A stretch of 64,000 bases of DNA from contig NZ_JAIVKY010000009.1 of assembly GCF_020524325.1 (NCBI RefSeq), forward strand, positions 248,001-312,000. Direction: 5' to 3'. The translations under genes and the position numbers were made by a program. Every line of letters begins with the position of its first letter. Positions within the stretch are counted from its first letter, which is position 1. The notes below the pieces were generated by a model, which had not been told where the DNA came from, did not search any database, and was given only the letters and a program-made list of their open reading frames with translations. This stretch comes from Sutcliffiella horikoshii (GTDB lineage: Bacteria; Bacillota; Bacilli; Bacillales; Bacillaceae_I). Positions 32,791 to 41,257 of this stretch are shown here, one piece after another.

Positions 32791-32836
32791 TCTATTTTCC
32801 ACCAGCTCTGCTCTCCAAGAACGATTCCCAAATCAA

Positions 32837-33379
32837 CTACTCTCCCCTCTCATACTCCTCCCGCAACAACCCATAATAAGCTAAATCCACAAATTTTCCG
32901 TCCCGCATCGCATGCTGGCGCCAGGTTCCCTCGTGCTTCAAGCCTACTTTCTCCATAATGCGCCAAGACCCGGGATTATCAACGAATGCACCCGCGAACA
33001 CCTTGTTTAATCTCAGCGTGTCAAACCCATATGCAACCATCGCTCGTGCCGCCTCTGTCCCATACCCTTTTCCCCAGTAAGGACGGCCAATCCAGTATCC
33101 AAGCTCGCCGCGTTTAAAAGCAAGCGTCTGCTTGATATTAATGATCCCTACTAGACTTTCGCTCTCTTTTTCCACCACCGCAAAAACCACTAACCCTTTC
33201 TCCTCTGCTGCCCACATGCTTTGAATGAAGTCTGCCGCAGATCCCACAGGATATGGATGCGGCACGTTAAGCGTGGTTTTTGCAAGTTCATAGTCACTTG
33301 CCAGTTCTTCGACACGACGGGCGTCTTCCAACTTTAATCTACGTAACAATAGTCTCTCTGTCTCCAAAAAATTCGTCAT
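32837..33379 (-). CDS. GNAT acetyltransferase, RimJ/RimL type
   Basis: 180 residues. FLETERLLLRRLKLEDARRVEELASDYELAKTTLNVPHPYP at the start, ELGYWIGRPYWGKGYGTEAARAMVAYGF with the W-G-K-G-Y-G cofactor loop, and GAFVDNPGSWRIMEKVGLKHEG are typical RimJ/RimL signatures. Good RBS in GAGGGGAGACG. Monocistronic. Confidence 0.88.
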   Translation of the reverse strand: MTNFLETERLLLRRLKLEDARRVEELASDYELAKTTLNVPHPYPVGSAADFIQSMWAAEEKGLVVFAVVEKESESLVGIINIKQTLAFKRGELGYWIGRPYWGKGYGTEAARAMVAYGFDTLRLNKVFAGAFVDNPGSWRIMEKVGLKHEGTWRQHAMRDGKFVDLAYYGLLREEYERGE

Positions 33380-33741
33380 GCTCCTAAACGTCTCCCCTCA
33401 TAAATATAGAAAATCCAAGTAATATTTTCCTATTATATACATCTTCCCGCCACTGTCCATACTCCTAAACTATCATTTATCCAAATTTTTACTAGTCACT
33501 CAAAACTCTCCATTCAAAAAAACAGGGAAATTTCCCCACACACTTTACCACGTTACCGCATCTTAAGTCATAGCAGATCCTGTCAAATCTTATCGTTTCA
33601 ACACCGTTCAAGTTCTCCTGACCTTAAAAATAGTCTGAATAGTCTGTTTACCAAACCTTACCATACCATTAAGATGAACTTGTCGAAATATCGAAACCCG
33701 ATATTTTCGTAACACTAAATATTTAGAGGGGATGGGTTTAT
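33380..33741. promoter_or_regulatory. Long upstream region of the M4 protease
   Basis: No gene seen. It contains TAGTCTGAATAGTCTG direct repeats near 33630, and at 33681-33709 an inverted repeat (CGAAATATCG / CGATATTTTCG) that includes one TTGTCGAAA, identical to the Spo0A box core TGTCGAA. Regulation of the protease by a transition-state regulator is plausible. Confidence 0.45.
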
Positions 33742-35598
33742 TTGAAGAAAATCTTTATTTTAGCTGCAGTAGTATTCCTTATTTTCGCCGGTCTATTCTC
33801 CGGTGGACCATCGTCGAACGCGGCGAGTTCCTTACAAGAGTTCAAAAGCAAAGGAAAAGTAAGGGTCGTTGATACTCAAGGCAAGCAAGGTCCACCATCC
33901 TTTGTTGCTGGAATTCTATCAGAAAAGCAAGCAAAGGCAGATGCGAACAATGCGAAAAAGTTCCTTGGTAAGCATAAAGACTTTTTCCACATGAACAATC
34001 CTGAGAAAGATTTGAAAGAAGTAAGATCAACAACCGATGACCTTGGGATGACCCACGTACGCCTGCAACAAACAAAAAATGGCGTTCCAGTCGATCGAAA
34101 TGAACTGAATGTGCATTTTAACAAAAAAAATGAAATTACGACTGTAAATGGAAACTTCGATACGAAATTAGACTCCTTAGAAATTAACACCACACCTTCC
34201 ATCCAAGCGGACAAAGCGGTAACAGAGGCAAAGGCAGCGGTTGATGCTCCTGCAGAAGTTCCGGTTGAGTCATCTGAGCTAGTAATCTATCCACTTGAAA
34301 AAGACTACCATCTTGCTTACCGAGTAAATCTTGAGTTTTTCGAAGGCGATGCTGGTAACTGGTATGTGTATGTGGATGCCCACACTGGAAAAGTGTTAGA
34401 TCAATTTAACGCGATGACTGGCTTTGGATTCTTTGAAGACATCATTGGAACGAACGAAGTAGAAGGTTCTTCCGCTTTAAAAGTAGAGCAAGGTCCAAAT
34501 CCGAAAGCCGTTGAAAATGCTGGGGAATTAAAGCCAGCGCGCGGTTCTGGCTTAAGTACGACTGGTTTAACAAAGCTGTTGAACCTTGCACATGGAAATG
34601 TTCCTGGCAGTGGCGAGGGATCCCAGTTCTTCTTGGCTGATTACACCACTCCAGATATGGATGGAATTTTCACTTATAATATGAAAAACACATCCAACCA
34701 GATGTGGTTATACTCCAACAAGAATGCTTCATGGAAAGATGTAGAATACACGGGAGACAGTAGCACATGGGAAACAGTAGGACAAGGTCCGGCAGTGGAT
34801 GCGCACTCCAACTCCCGTATTGTGTATGATTACTTCTTAAATGAGCATGGCCGCAACTCTCTAGATGGGAACGGGATGGCAATCAATTCTCGCGTTCACT
34901 TCTGGAAAGAATACAACAATGCCTTCTGGAGTAATGGAATTGCGATGATGACGTACGGAGACGGCGACGGAAAACAATTCATTCCTCTAGCTGCTCTTGA
35001 TGTAACAGCCCACGAAATGGTACACGGCATCACTCATTACAATGGCGGACTTCGCTACCGTTTTGAAACGGGTGCCATTAATGAAGCATATTCTGATACC
35101 TTTGCGGCACTAGTGGACGATAGCAACTGGGATATCGGCGAAGATATCATGGGTGAAGAATGGTTAGCAAACGGCAGAACGGCCCTTCGAAGCAACGAAG
35201 ACCCAGGGAAATTCCCGACAGGTGCTGTTTACTGGCCTTACAGCCTTGACGGAGAAGGTCGCTATCCTGCTCACATGGATGAGTATTACTACCTGCCTGC
35301 CAACATGGATAATGGTGGCGTACACATCAACTGTACGATCCTTCAGCACTCCGCCTACCTTGTAGCGGAAGAGTACGGCATGGGCAGAACAGTGGTTGCG
35401 GACACTTGGTACCGCGCGTATGATTACCTCCACTATGACGCTTCCTTTGCAGAGTTCCGCGAAGCGATTTTACAGTCTGCCATCGACCTATATGGTGAGG
35501 GCAGTGACGAATACAACGCGTTCTTGGGAGCATTTGACGACATCGGCCTTTATGAGGGCTGGTCTGTGAATGATAATCCAAGAGCACCACAGTTTTAA
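33742..35598 (+). CDS. M4-family neutral metalloprotease (bacillolysin-like)
   Basis: 618 residues, TTG start after GAGGGGATGGG. Signal peptide (1-28), FTP domain (about 55-105), PepSY propeptide part (about 130-220), then a mature thermolysin-like enzyme. Zinc site: His424 and His428 in HEMVH with general base Glu425, and third ligand Glu448 in GAINEAYSD. The final substrate loop is NGGVHINCTI, with Cys where Ser/thermolysin relatives have Ser. HEMVH and NEAYSD are slightly atypical of bacillolysins (HELTH, NEAISD) but keep all ligands. Secreted zymogen that self-processes. Confidence 0.93.
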   Translation: MKKIFILAAVVFLIFAGLFSGGPSSNAASSLQEFKSKGKVRVVDTQGKQGPPSFVAGILSEKQAKADANNAKKFLGKHKDFFHMNNPEKDLKEVRSTTDDLGMTHVRLQQTKNGVPVDRNELNVHFNKKNEITTVNGNFDTKLDSLEINTTPSIQADKAVTEAKAAVDAPAEVPVESSELVIYPLEKDYHLAYRVNLEFFEGDAGNWYVYVDAHTGKVLDQFNAMTGFGFFEDIIGTNEVEGSSALKVEQGPNPKAVENAGELKPARGSGLSTTGLTKLLNLAHGNVPGSGEGSQFFLADYTTPDMDGIFTYNMKNTSNQMWLYSNKNASWKDVEYTGDSSTWETVGQGPAVDAHSNSRIVYDYFLNEHGRNSLDGNGMAINSRVHFWKEYNNAFWSNGIAMMTYGDGDGKQFIPLAALDVTAHEMVHGITHYNGGLRYRFETGAINEAYSDTFAALVDDSNWDIGEDIMGEEWLANGRTALRSNEDPGKFPTGAVYWPYSLDGEGRYPAHMDEYYYLPANMDNGGVHINCTILQHSAYLVAEEYGMGRTVVADTWYRAYDYLHYDASFAEFREAILQSAIDLYGEGSDEYNAFLGAFDDIGLYEGWSVNDNPRAPQF

Positions 35599-35604
35599 AA
35601 CGAA

Positions 35605-35638
35605 AAAACAGTGCCGATTCTAAACTTGGCACTGTTTT
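35605..35638. terminator. Bidirectional terminator between protease and egtD
   Basis: AAAACAGTGCC / GGCACTGTTTT stem with A-run on the left and T-run on the right. It can end both the protease (plus) and egtD (minus). Confidence 0.87.
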
Positions 35639-35642
35639 TTCT

Positions 35643-36605
35643 TTATTTTTCTAAATAATGCACACTAAATTTCTCTTCATCATCCGTCCACACTTTCCTC
35701 GGCTTGAAACCGCACTCCAATGCCATCGTCTGAAACTGACCAATGGAGTATTTATAGGAGTTTTCAGTGTGAATGGTTTCGCCTTCTTGGAAGAAAAACT
35801 CGTTTTCCCCGATTATCACGGTTTGATTACTTTGGCTCTCAAGGTGCATTTCGATTCTACCCTGATGCTCGTTATAGTACGCAAGGTGCTCAAATTGTTT
35901 TTCGTTAAAATTTGCCCCAAGCTCTCTATTCAATCTGGTCAGAAGATTGAGGTTGAATGCAGCCGTAACGCCTTTCCTGTCATCGTATGCCCGTTCCAGT
36001 GTTTCCGTATCTTTTTTCATATCAACACCGATGAGGAATCCATCACCATCATCCAACAACTTTGCGGACTTCATCAAGAAATTCCGCACCTCCACCGGCT
36101 CGAAGTTTCCAATCGTAGACCCTGGGAAAAATATCACCTTCTTGCCATCCGCCTCTAATGGCAAGGTAAGTGGACCGGTGTAATCCCCACAAACCGCCTT
36201 TATCGTGATATGAGGGAACTGCATCGCAAGCTCTAGGCTAGATTGGAAAAGAAAGTCCCGAGAGATATCGATGGGCACATATTCTTTCAGACTCGCAAAA
36301 TTGTGAAGCAGTGCCTTAATTTTGTTGCTGCTTCCACTGCCATACTCAATCAAAGTGTGAACATCGCCAAAAGCCATCGTAATTTCTTGTATCTTTTCGT
36401 TAAAGATCTTCATTTCCGTCCGCGTTGGATAGTACTCCTCAAGTTCCGTTATCATCTCAAATAACTCTGATCCCCTATGGTCATATAAAAACTTAGAGGA
36501 AATGGTTTTCACTGGAGCTGAGAGACCTTTTACGATTTCATCGCGCATGTTCTCTTTTTCTATATAAAAATCGTAACTCTGAATATTATTTTCTAATAAT
36601 CTCAT
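35643..36605 (-). CDS. egtD: Histidine N-alpha-methyltransferase EgtD
   Basis: 320 residues, EgtD-like SAM-dependent enzyme: KFLYDHRGSELFEMITELEEYYPTRTE, the SAM loop LIEYGSGSSNKIKALL, FFPGSTIGNFEP, GVDMKKD and the C-terminal TENSYKYS. EgtD trimethylates histidine to hercynine. Start at 36605, overlapping the egtB stop by 4 bases; the longer frame has no site. The two genes are thus an egtBD operon. Confidence 0.9.
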   Translation of the reverse strand: MRLLENNIQSYDFYIEKENMRDEIVKGLSAPVKTISSKFLYDHRGSELFEMITELEEYYPTRTEMKIFNEKIQEITMAFGDVHTLIEYGSGSSNKIKALLHNFASLKEYVPIDISRDFLFQSSLELAMQFPHITIKAVCGDYTGPLTLPLEADGKKVIFFPGSTIGNFEPVEVRNFLMKSAKLLDDGDGFLIGVDMKKDTETLERAYDDRKGVTAAFNLNLLTRLNRELGANFNEKQFEHLAYYNEHQGRIEMHLESQSNQTVIIGENEFFFQEGETIHTENSYKYSIGQFQTMALECGFKPRKVWTDDEEKFSVHYLEK

Positions 36606-37864
36606 AGCGCATCCTCCGCCAATCGGAATCCGCTGAACTGCCAGCGTTTGTCCGCTGGAAAGAAGTTGCGGTAGGTGTTTCGAATATGATTTTGCGGTGT
36701 GGCACAGGATCCGCCGCGCAGCACCATCTGGTTGCACATGAATTTAGCGTTATATTCGCCAAGTGCCCCTTCAAGCGGCTTGCTGCCCGGGTATGGGGAG
36801 TAGGCGCTTGCTGTCCATTCCCACACATCGCCAAACATCCTCGATCCGGCTGATTGATTGGATGCTGCTGGATGATAGTTGCCGGTATCCATCGTATTCC
36901 CGTTTATCTCAAGATCTCTTGCGGCATGCTCCCATTCCTCTTCTGTCGGAAGACGCTTGCCTCTCCATCTGCTGAAGGCATCCGCCTCATAGAAGCTGAC
37001 ATGCACAACCGGTTCATTTGGATCTAGCTTCTTCTTGCCTGCGAGCGTAAAGATGGACCACTCTTCGTTTTCTTTACTCCAGTAAAGCGGAGCCTGCCAA
37101 TCGTTCTTTTTTACTGTATTCCAGCCGTCGGACAGCCAGTAATAAGGCTTCTGATATCCTCCTGCTTCAATGAATTCCAGGTATTCCCCGTTCGTGACAG
37201 GGTGATCGGCCAACTTAAACGGCTCCAGCCACACTTTATGGTTCGGGCTTTCATTATCAAAAGCAAAGCCATCACCGTTATGACCGATTTCAACGAGTCC
37301 TCCGTCATAAGTGTGGAAGGATGGTTCTCTTTTTTGTGATGTTGTGGAGTTGGATTCTTTATAGACTGGATGCAACGGATTAACGAAAAAATTGTATTTT
37401 ACATCCATCAGGATTAACTCTTGGTGTTGTTGTTCATGCTGCATGCCGATTTCTATGAGGCTATGGATTTTGTCCCTCTGTTCGGACTTGGACTCCTCGT
37501 GTTGCTCGAGAAGATCCACGACATAATTATCAATAAAACTGCGGTATTGGAAAATGTCTTGGATGCTTGGTCTTGAGAGGACGCCGCGTTGATGCCTTGG
37601 CTGAAATGGCCCAACCGTTTCGTAATAGGAATTGAAAAGAAAATCGTACGTTGGATGGAATTCTCGGTAGTTCTCGAAATACTCTTTGAGGACAAAGCGC
37701 TCAAAGAACCAGGTGGTGTGGGCCAGATGCCATTTCGGCGGGCTGACATCCGGGTGTGATTGAATAATGAAATCCTCTGTTTCTAATGGTTGAACAAGCT
37801 TCATGGTGAGGTCACGCACATTCATAAATCGTTGGGAAATTGATTTTATCGTCTGTGTTTCCAT
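36602..37864 (-). CDS. egtB: EgtB-type hercynine sulfoxide synthase
   Basis: 420 residues: an N-terminal DinB-2-like domain with the iron-binding HEQQHQE (H-x3-H-x-E) motif near residue 130 and HLAHTTWFFE, then a formylglycine-generating-enzyme sulfatase domain (HPVTNGEYLEFI, VVHVSFYEADAFSRWRGKRLPTEEEWEHAAR, VLRGGSC, NTYRNFFP, FSGFRLAED). This is the iron-dependent oxygenase joining a sulfur donor to hercynine. Followed by egtD with ATGA overlap. No egtA, egtC or egtE seen in the window. Confidence 0.9.
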   Translation of the reverse strand: METQTIKSISQRFMNVRDLTMKLVQPLETEDFIIQSHPDVSPPKWHLAHTTWFFERFVLKEYFENYREFHPTYDFLFNSYYETVGPFQPRHQRGVLSRPSIQDIFQYRSFIDNYVVDLLEQHEESKSEQRDKIHSLIEIGMQHEQQHQELILMDVKYNFFVNPLHPVYKESNSTTSQKREPSFHTYDGGLVEIGHNGDGFAFDNESPNHKVWLEPFKLADHPVTNGEYLEFIEAGGYQKPYYWLSDGWNTVKKNDWQAPLYWSKENEEWSIFTLAGKKKLDPNEPVVHVSFYEADAFSRWRGKRLPTEEEWEHAARDLEINGNTMDTGNYHPAASNQSAGSRMFGDVWEWTASAYSPYPGSKPLEGALGEYNAKFMCNQMVLRGGSCATPQNHIRNTYRNFFPADKRWQFSGFRLAEDAL

Positions 37865-37888
37865 GGATACCGCCCCTTTTATTGGATT

Positions 37889-38515
37889 CTAGCTTTGTTC
37901 AACTACATTTCCCTCTGCAGGGATTGGCTGGTTTTGGAGCATTTTTGAAAAATGTATTAGGTTATATGCCATAATTTTGGCATGCTCCATCGTGAAATTA
38001 TTCTTATGTCCTTCCGCTTCAATATACGACTCACCCGGTCCCGCTTCGCCAACCCAGTATGTATCCACATTCGGCGGAATCGTAAAGCCCATATGCGTCA
38101 AGCCGTATAAAATAGATGCAGCCGCATGCTTCGCGCCATCTTCGTTCCCTGTTATCACCACACCTCCCACCTTGTTATAGTAAATATATTGACCTTTGTC
38201 GTTCGTTAGTCCACTTCCGCCATAAAGCCTCTCCATCACCATCGTTGCGACACTGCTCTTCTCACCAAGCCAAAGCGGGGTTCCGATGATGACAATGTCC
38301 GCACGCATCACCTTGTTGAACACTTCCGGCCATTCGTCACCGTAACCTTCATCCTCGCTAACGCCGAACTTAATATTGTAATCTGCAATTCTCACAATTT
38401 CGGATTCTACGTTTTCATTGTTGAAATGCTTGATGACCTCTTTCATCAGAGCTTCTGTATTGGATTCTTCGCTGGAAGATTTGAGTGAACAGTTAAGGAA
38501 AAGCGCTTTTGTCAT
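37889..38515 (-). CDS. Flavodoxin-like NADPH-dependent FMN reductase
   Basis: 208 residues. The N-terminal LFLNCSLKSSSEESNTEALMKEVIKHF matches the phosphate-binding loop of NADPH-dependent FMN reductase/flavodoxin-fold proteins, and IVIIGTPLWLGEKSSVATMVMERLYG plus GGVVITGNEDGAKHAA are the usual FMN-contact strands. Cytosolic oxidoreductase, substrate unknown. Upstream of egtB on the same strand with a 24-base gap. Confidence 0.85.
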   Translation of the reverse strand: MTKALFLNCSLKSSSEESNTEALMKEVIKHFNNENVESEIVRIADYNIKFGVSEDEGYGDEWPEVFNKVMRADIVIIGTPLWLGEKSSVATMVMERLYGGSGLTNDKGQYIYYNKVGGVVITGNEDGAKHAAASILYGLTHMGFTIPPNVDTYWVGEAGPGESYIEAEGHKNNFTMEHAKIMAYNLIHFSKMLQNQPIPAEGNVVEQS

Positions 38516-38701
38516 ATGGGGGTGTTCCTCCTTTTGGGTAATTGAGTGGAAAATATTATTCTTTACCCTATTAAAGGAGATTGAAACGTAAAAAGATACA
38601 TTTGGAGGGTGTTGTTTTGGTTAAGAGATTGTGAAGGGTGGGTGGAATGTAGGGGGGCGAGGTTGTACAGCCATCCATATGAGAATTTCAAGGTGATTTT
38701 G

Positions 38702-38800
38702 ACATTTATCCAACAACTTTTGAGTTTTATCCGCGAGTTTTTTGATTTATCCGCGAACTTTTAGATTTATCCGCCACTTTTGCATTTTATCCACTACTAT
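38702..38800. repeat. Intergenic 21-bp-period array F (TTTATCCGCGAACTTT core)
   Basis: Five units with core TTTATCCGC-A-CTTT and a variable linker, spaced 19-21 bases, followed at 38818 by paired TTCGACA motifs. The rest of the gap 38516-38879 has no gene. Confidence 0.85.
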
Positions 38801-38817
38801 TGACTAGATAACCGTCA

Positions 38818-38834
38818 TTCGACACCTTTCGACA
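38818..38834. promoter_or_regulatory. Tandem Spo0A-box-like motifs, 10-bp spacing
   Basis: TTCGACA at 38818-38824 and again at 38828-38834, which on the minus strand is TGTCGAA-N3-TGTCGAA, the arrangement bound by Spo0A dimers at abrB. It lies directly after array F. Confidence 0.6.
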
Positions 38835-38879
38835 CAATCTTAAGGCGGACTGCATCGAGAATCCAGCCCGGCTCCCCCC

Positions 38880-40103
38880 TCAAGATACCTTCCGCTCCTC
38901 CAACTCCGTATCCATAAACCTAAAATACGGTAGCAACATTCCTACCAACGCGACAACTGCAATCATAAAACCTATCAAAAAGTACAACGGCCTCACTCCC
39001 CACACCTCACCAAGCATACCGCCGACCAACACCCCCAGGGGCATAACACCTCGAATGATAAACAGCCGAACAGAAAAGATCTTGCCCATCAAATGGTTAG
39101 GGATAATACGTTGACAGAGAACCGTATTGTTAATGCTGAAGACCGCCATCACCACACCAGCCACCACTTCGAGCACAATCGCAACGATTAAACTGCTCTC
39201 ATTTAACCCTAGCCCGACAAAAGTCAATCCGCCAATTGCCAAACCTCCAAGCATCACAAGACGCGTACGACCAAAAGAAATTCTCCCCACCAACAATGCA
39301 CCCAAAATATACCCAACAGGAAATCCCGCCATAAAATACCCATAGGCAGCATAACTCCCTCCTAGCTCGCCGGTAATGTAGGGCAGCGTCGTCACCATCG
39401 TGACCCCCACGCCAAACTGAACGAACACAAGGAAAAATCCCAGCCAAACCACGATCCGCTGCTTGAAAAAATAGGAGATCCCCTCTCCAAACTCCTTCCA
39501 CCATGTGCTCCGAACACCCCTCATAGGTGCTGGTTCTTTTACAAACCACAACAGCCCTCCACTTAATCCAAGAGTGGCAACCACAAATATCAGGGTCAAA
39601 TTAACCCCTATGTATTCAATCACCAATCCCCCAAGCAAGGGAGCAGTAAAGCTCATCAACCGCACCGAACTTTCTAACAAAGAATTGGCCTCTTTAAGTT
39701 GATCCACGGCAACAATCGTCGGGGTAATGGCATGATTGGCCGGCACATATAATGGCGTGATCAATCCGACCACCACCTGAACGACAAAGATATGCCACAC
39801 TTCTAAATGGCCAGTACTCCAAGCCACCAAAGGAACCACAAACACCGCAGCCCGTGTCCACTGCGAGAAAATCATAGTCCACTTCCTTCTCCTTCTATCA
39901 ATAAACGGACCAATAAAAAGTTGAAGGATTAGCGACGGAATAAAATACAACAACCACATGGAGCTCAAGGCCATCGTCGAACCTGTCAGCTGGTACACCA
40001 TGATCGAGTTGCAGAAGGTCCCAAAAGCACCGCCAAGTTCGGAAATCACGTTTCCCGACCAGACATAAACAAAGGAGCGATTCCTCAAAAGCCCCTTCAT
40101 CAA
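38880..40103 (-). CDS. MFS transporter
   Basis: 407 residues, 12 membrane segments. The loop between segments 2 and 3 has GPFIDRRRRKWTM (MFS motif A type), and the family of short MFS proteins with SYFFKQRIVVWLGFF resembles macrolide/bacilysin-type exporters. Probably a drug or metabolite exporter. Overlaps the upstream ArsR-like regulator by 4 bases (ATGA), so that regulator likely controls it. Confidence 0.86.
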   Translation of the reverse strand: MMKGLLRNRSFVYVWSGNVISELGGAFGTFCNSIMVYQLTGSTMALSSMWLLYFIPSLILQLFIGPFIDRRRRKWTMIFSQWTRAAVFVVPLVAWSTGHLEVWHIFVVQVVVGLITPLYVPANHAITPTIVAVDQLKEANSLLESSVRLMSFTAPLLGGLVIEYIGVNLTLIFVVATLGLSGGLLWFVKEPAPMRGVRSTWWKEFGEGISYFFKQRIVVWLGFFLVFVQFGVGVTMVTTLPYITGELGGSYAAYGYFMAGFPVGYILGALLVGRISFGRTRLVMLGGLAIGGLTFVGLGLNESSLIVAIVLEVVAGVVMAVFSINNTVLCQRIIPNHLMGKIFSVRLFIIRGVMPLGVLVGGMLGEVWGVRPLYFLIGFMIAVVALVGMLLPYFRFMDTELEERKVS

Positions 40104-41140
40104 TCAAGATACCTTTGCAAGTCTTCTGCCATAAGATGCACGGCTTGCTTTCGTAAGGTGTAAACTCCATCCTTGCTATCTACAAGTTTAGCAGCACGCA
40201 GGATTTTTAAGTGATGATGGATAGTTGATTTTCCTAAATCTAGTAAGCCGGTCAACTCCTGCAGGGTGCATTCCTTTTCAGAGAGGTGCTTGACCATCCG
40301 CAATCTTGCCTCATCCCCCAGTGCCTTAAATTTTGCCACCAAAAAGTGGTCCGGGGTGTACGGATCATTTGGTGAAATACTCTCATCCGCCACAGGGTAA
40401 TAAAATATCTTCGTTCCCTCCATATCCGCTTCTATATTCCAGGGACGGTAAATTTGCTGCGGAACCAACAATACCTCTTGCACATTCGGCTCCGCACGAT
40501 AGTCAATCCCACCTGTCGCCCACTCTACCAGTTGTTCTGTGGTGAGCTTCTTCTCCATCTCTTGCTTAGAGGCGACATCCCTCTTGAGCATCTCACAGAT
40601 CTCCAGCTCGGATGGTTGCACGAATTCCTCATACCACTTGCTCATGACGGTTTTGAGGTGGTTTTTTAAGTGAGTTGTTTCCGTTTCACAAATGAACTGT
40701 ATGTAATTTGAAAAGAAGTTGTGTTCTTTGGTCTCCTTCATCAAGCTCCGACAAGCCTCCATGTCCCCCTCAGAAGCCTGCCTCCTCATTTCTTGAAGCT
40801 CCTTGCCCAAGTAAGGCAAAGAGTAAAACTTTAGTTGACTCTCCTCAAGCTCTTCTATAAAAGAAAGAAACTCCTTAAGATCTTCACAATGATGATAATG
40901 ACAAAGTTGCAACAAGGTTTTCCACGTGTTGTGCTTCTCTACAAAAACCAAAGCAGCCTGTAATTCAGATGACAAGTTGTCCCGGAGATTGCTCCAATAG
41001 ACTTTAGATTTTTCCATGGAATTGTGTAAAGGGGTATTGGTTATTGCTGCAATGCCCAACGCGCACTCTAAGAGAATGGATTGCCTGAAAGATACTTGGT
41101 AGGACTCTCTTTTTCTGTTTGTAATGTTTAGGAGTTTCAT
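40100..41140 (-). CDS. ArsR-type winged-helix regulator
   Basis: About 346 residues. The C-terminal ~90 residues are a winged helix: FLVAKFKALGDEARLRMVKHLSEKECTLQELTGLLDLGKSTIHHHLKILRAAKLV is typical ArsR/HTH_20. The N-terminal ~240 residues (DUF5937-like) are helical with no recognised metal site. Operon with the MFS exporter; a perfect palindrome just upstream is a likely self-operator. Start at 41140 after GAGGTG. Confidence 0.85.
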   Translation of the reverse strand: MKLLNITNRKRESYQVSFRQSILLECALGIAAITNTPLHNSMEKSKVYWSNLRDNLSSELQAALVFVEKHNTWKTLLQLCHYHHCEDLKEFLSFIEELEESQLKFYSLPYLGKELQEMRRQASEGDMEACRSLMKETKEHNFFSNYIQFICETETTHLKNHLKTVMSKWYEEFVQPSELEICEMLKRDVASKQEMEKKLTTEQLVEWATGGIDYRAEPNVQEVLLVPQQIYRPWNIEADMEGTKIFYYPVADESISPNDPYTPDHFLVAKFKALGDEARLRMVKHLSEKECTLQELTGLLDLGKSTIHHHLKILRAAKLVDSKDGVYTLRKQAVHLMAEDLQRYLD

Positions 41141-41164
41141 AATTGGCGAACACCTCATTTTATG

Positions 41165-41189
41165 TTTATAGAATAAAAAATTCTATAAA
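41165..41189. promoter_or_regulatory. Perfect 10-bp inverted repeat operator
   Basis: TTTATAGAAT (41165-41174), five As, ATTCTATAAA (41180-41189). It sits 25 bases upstream of the ArsR-like gene start. Confidence 0.72.
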
Positions 41190-41214
41190 TGTAGAATGAA
41201 TCCCTTTTTTATTC

Positions 41215-41244
41215 ACAAAAAAAAACGCCTTCATCGAGAAGGCG
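41215..41244 (-). terminator. Terminator after the SgrR-like gene
   Basis: CGCCTTC / GAAGGCG stem followed on the minus strand by a long U-run (A-run 41217-41225 on plus). Confidence 0.85.
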
Positions 41245-41257
41245 GTCATTCAACAAG

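Noticed and set aside
32674-32958. Plus-strand frames across array E
   Set aside because: Their sequence is repeated array units (PKHLKFVPKCSEF-like) with no start signal. A 21-bp period is a multiple of three, so open frames appear by chance.
38630-38700. Short TTG-start peptide upstream of array F
   Set aside because: Only six codons follow the site before a stop, and no conserved feature is seen.
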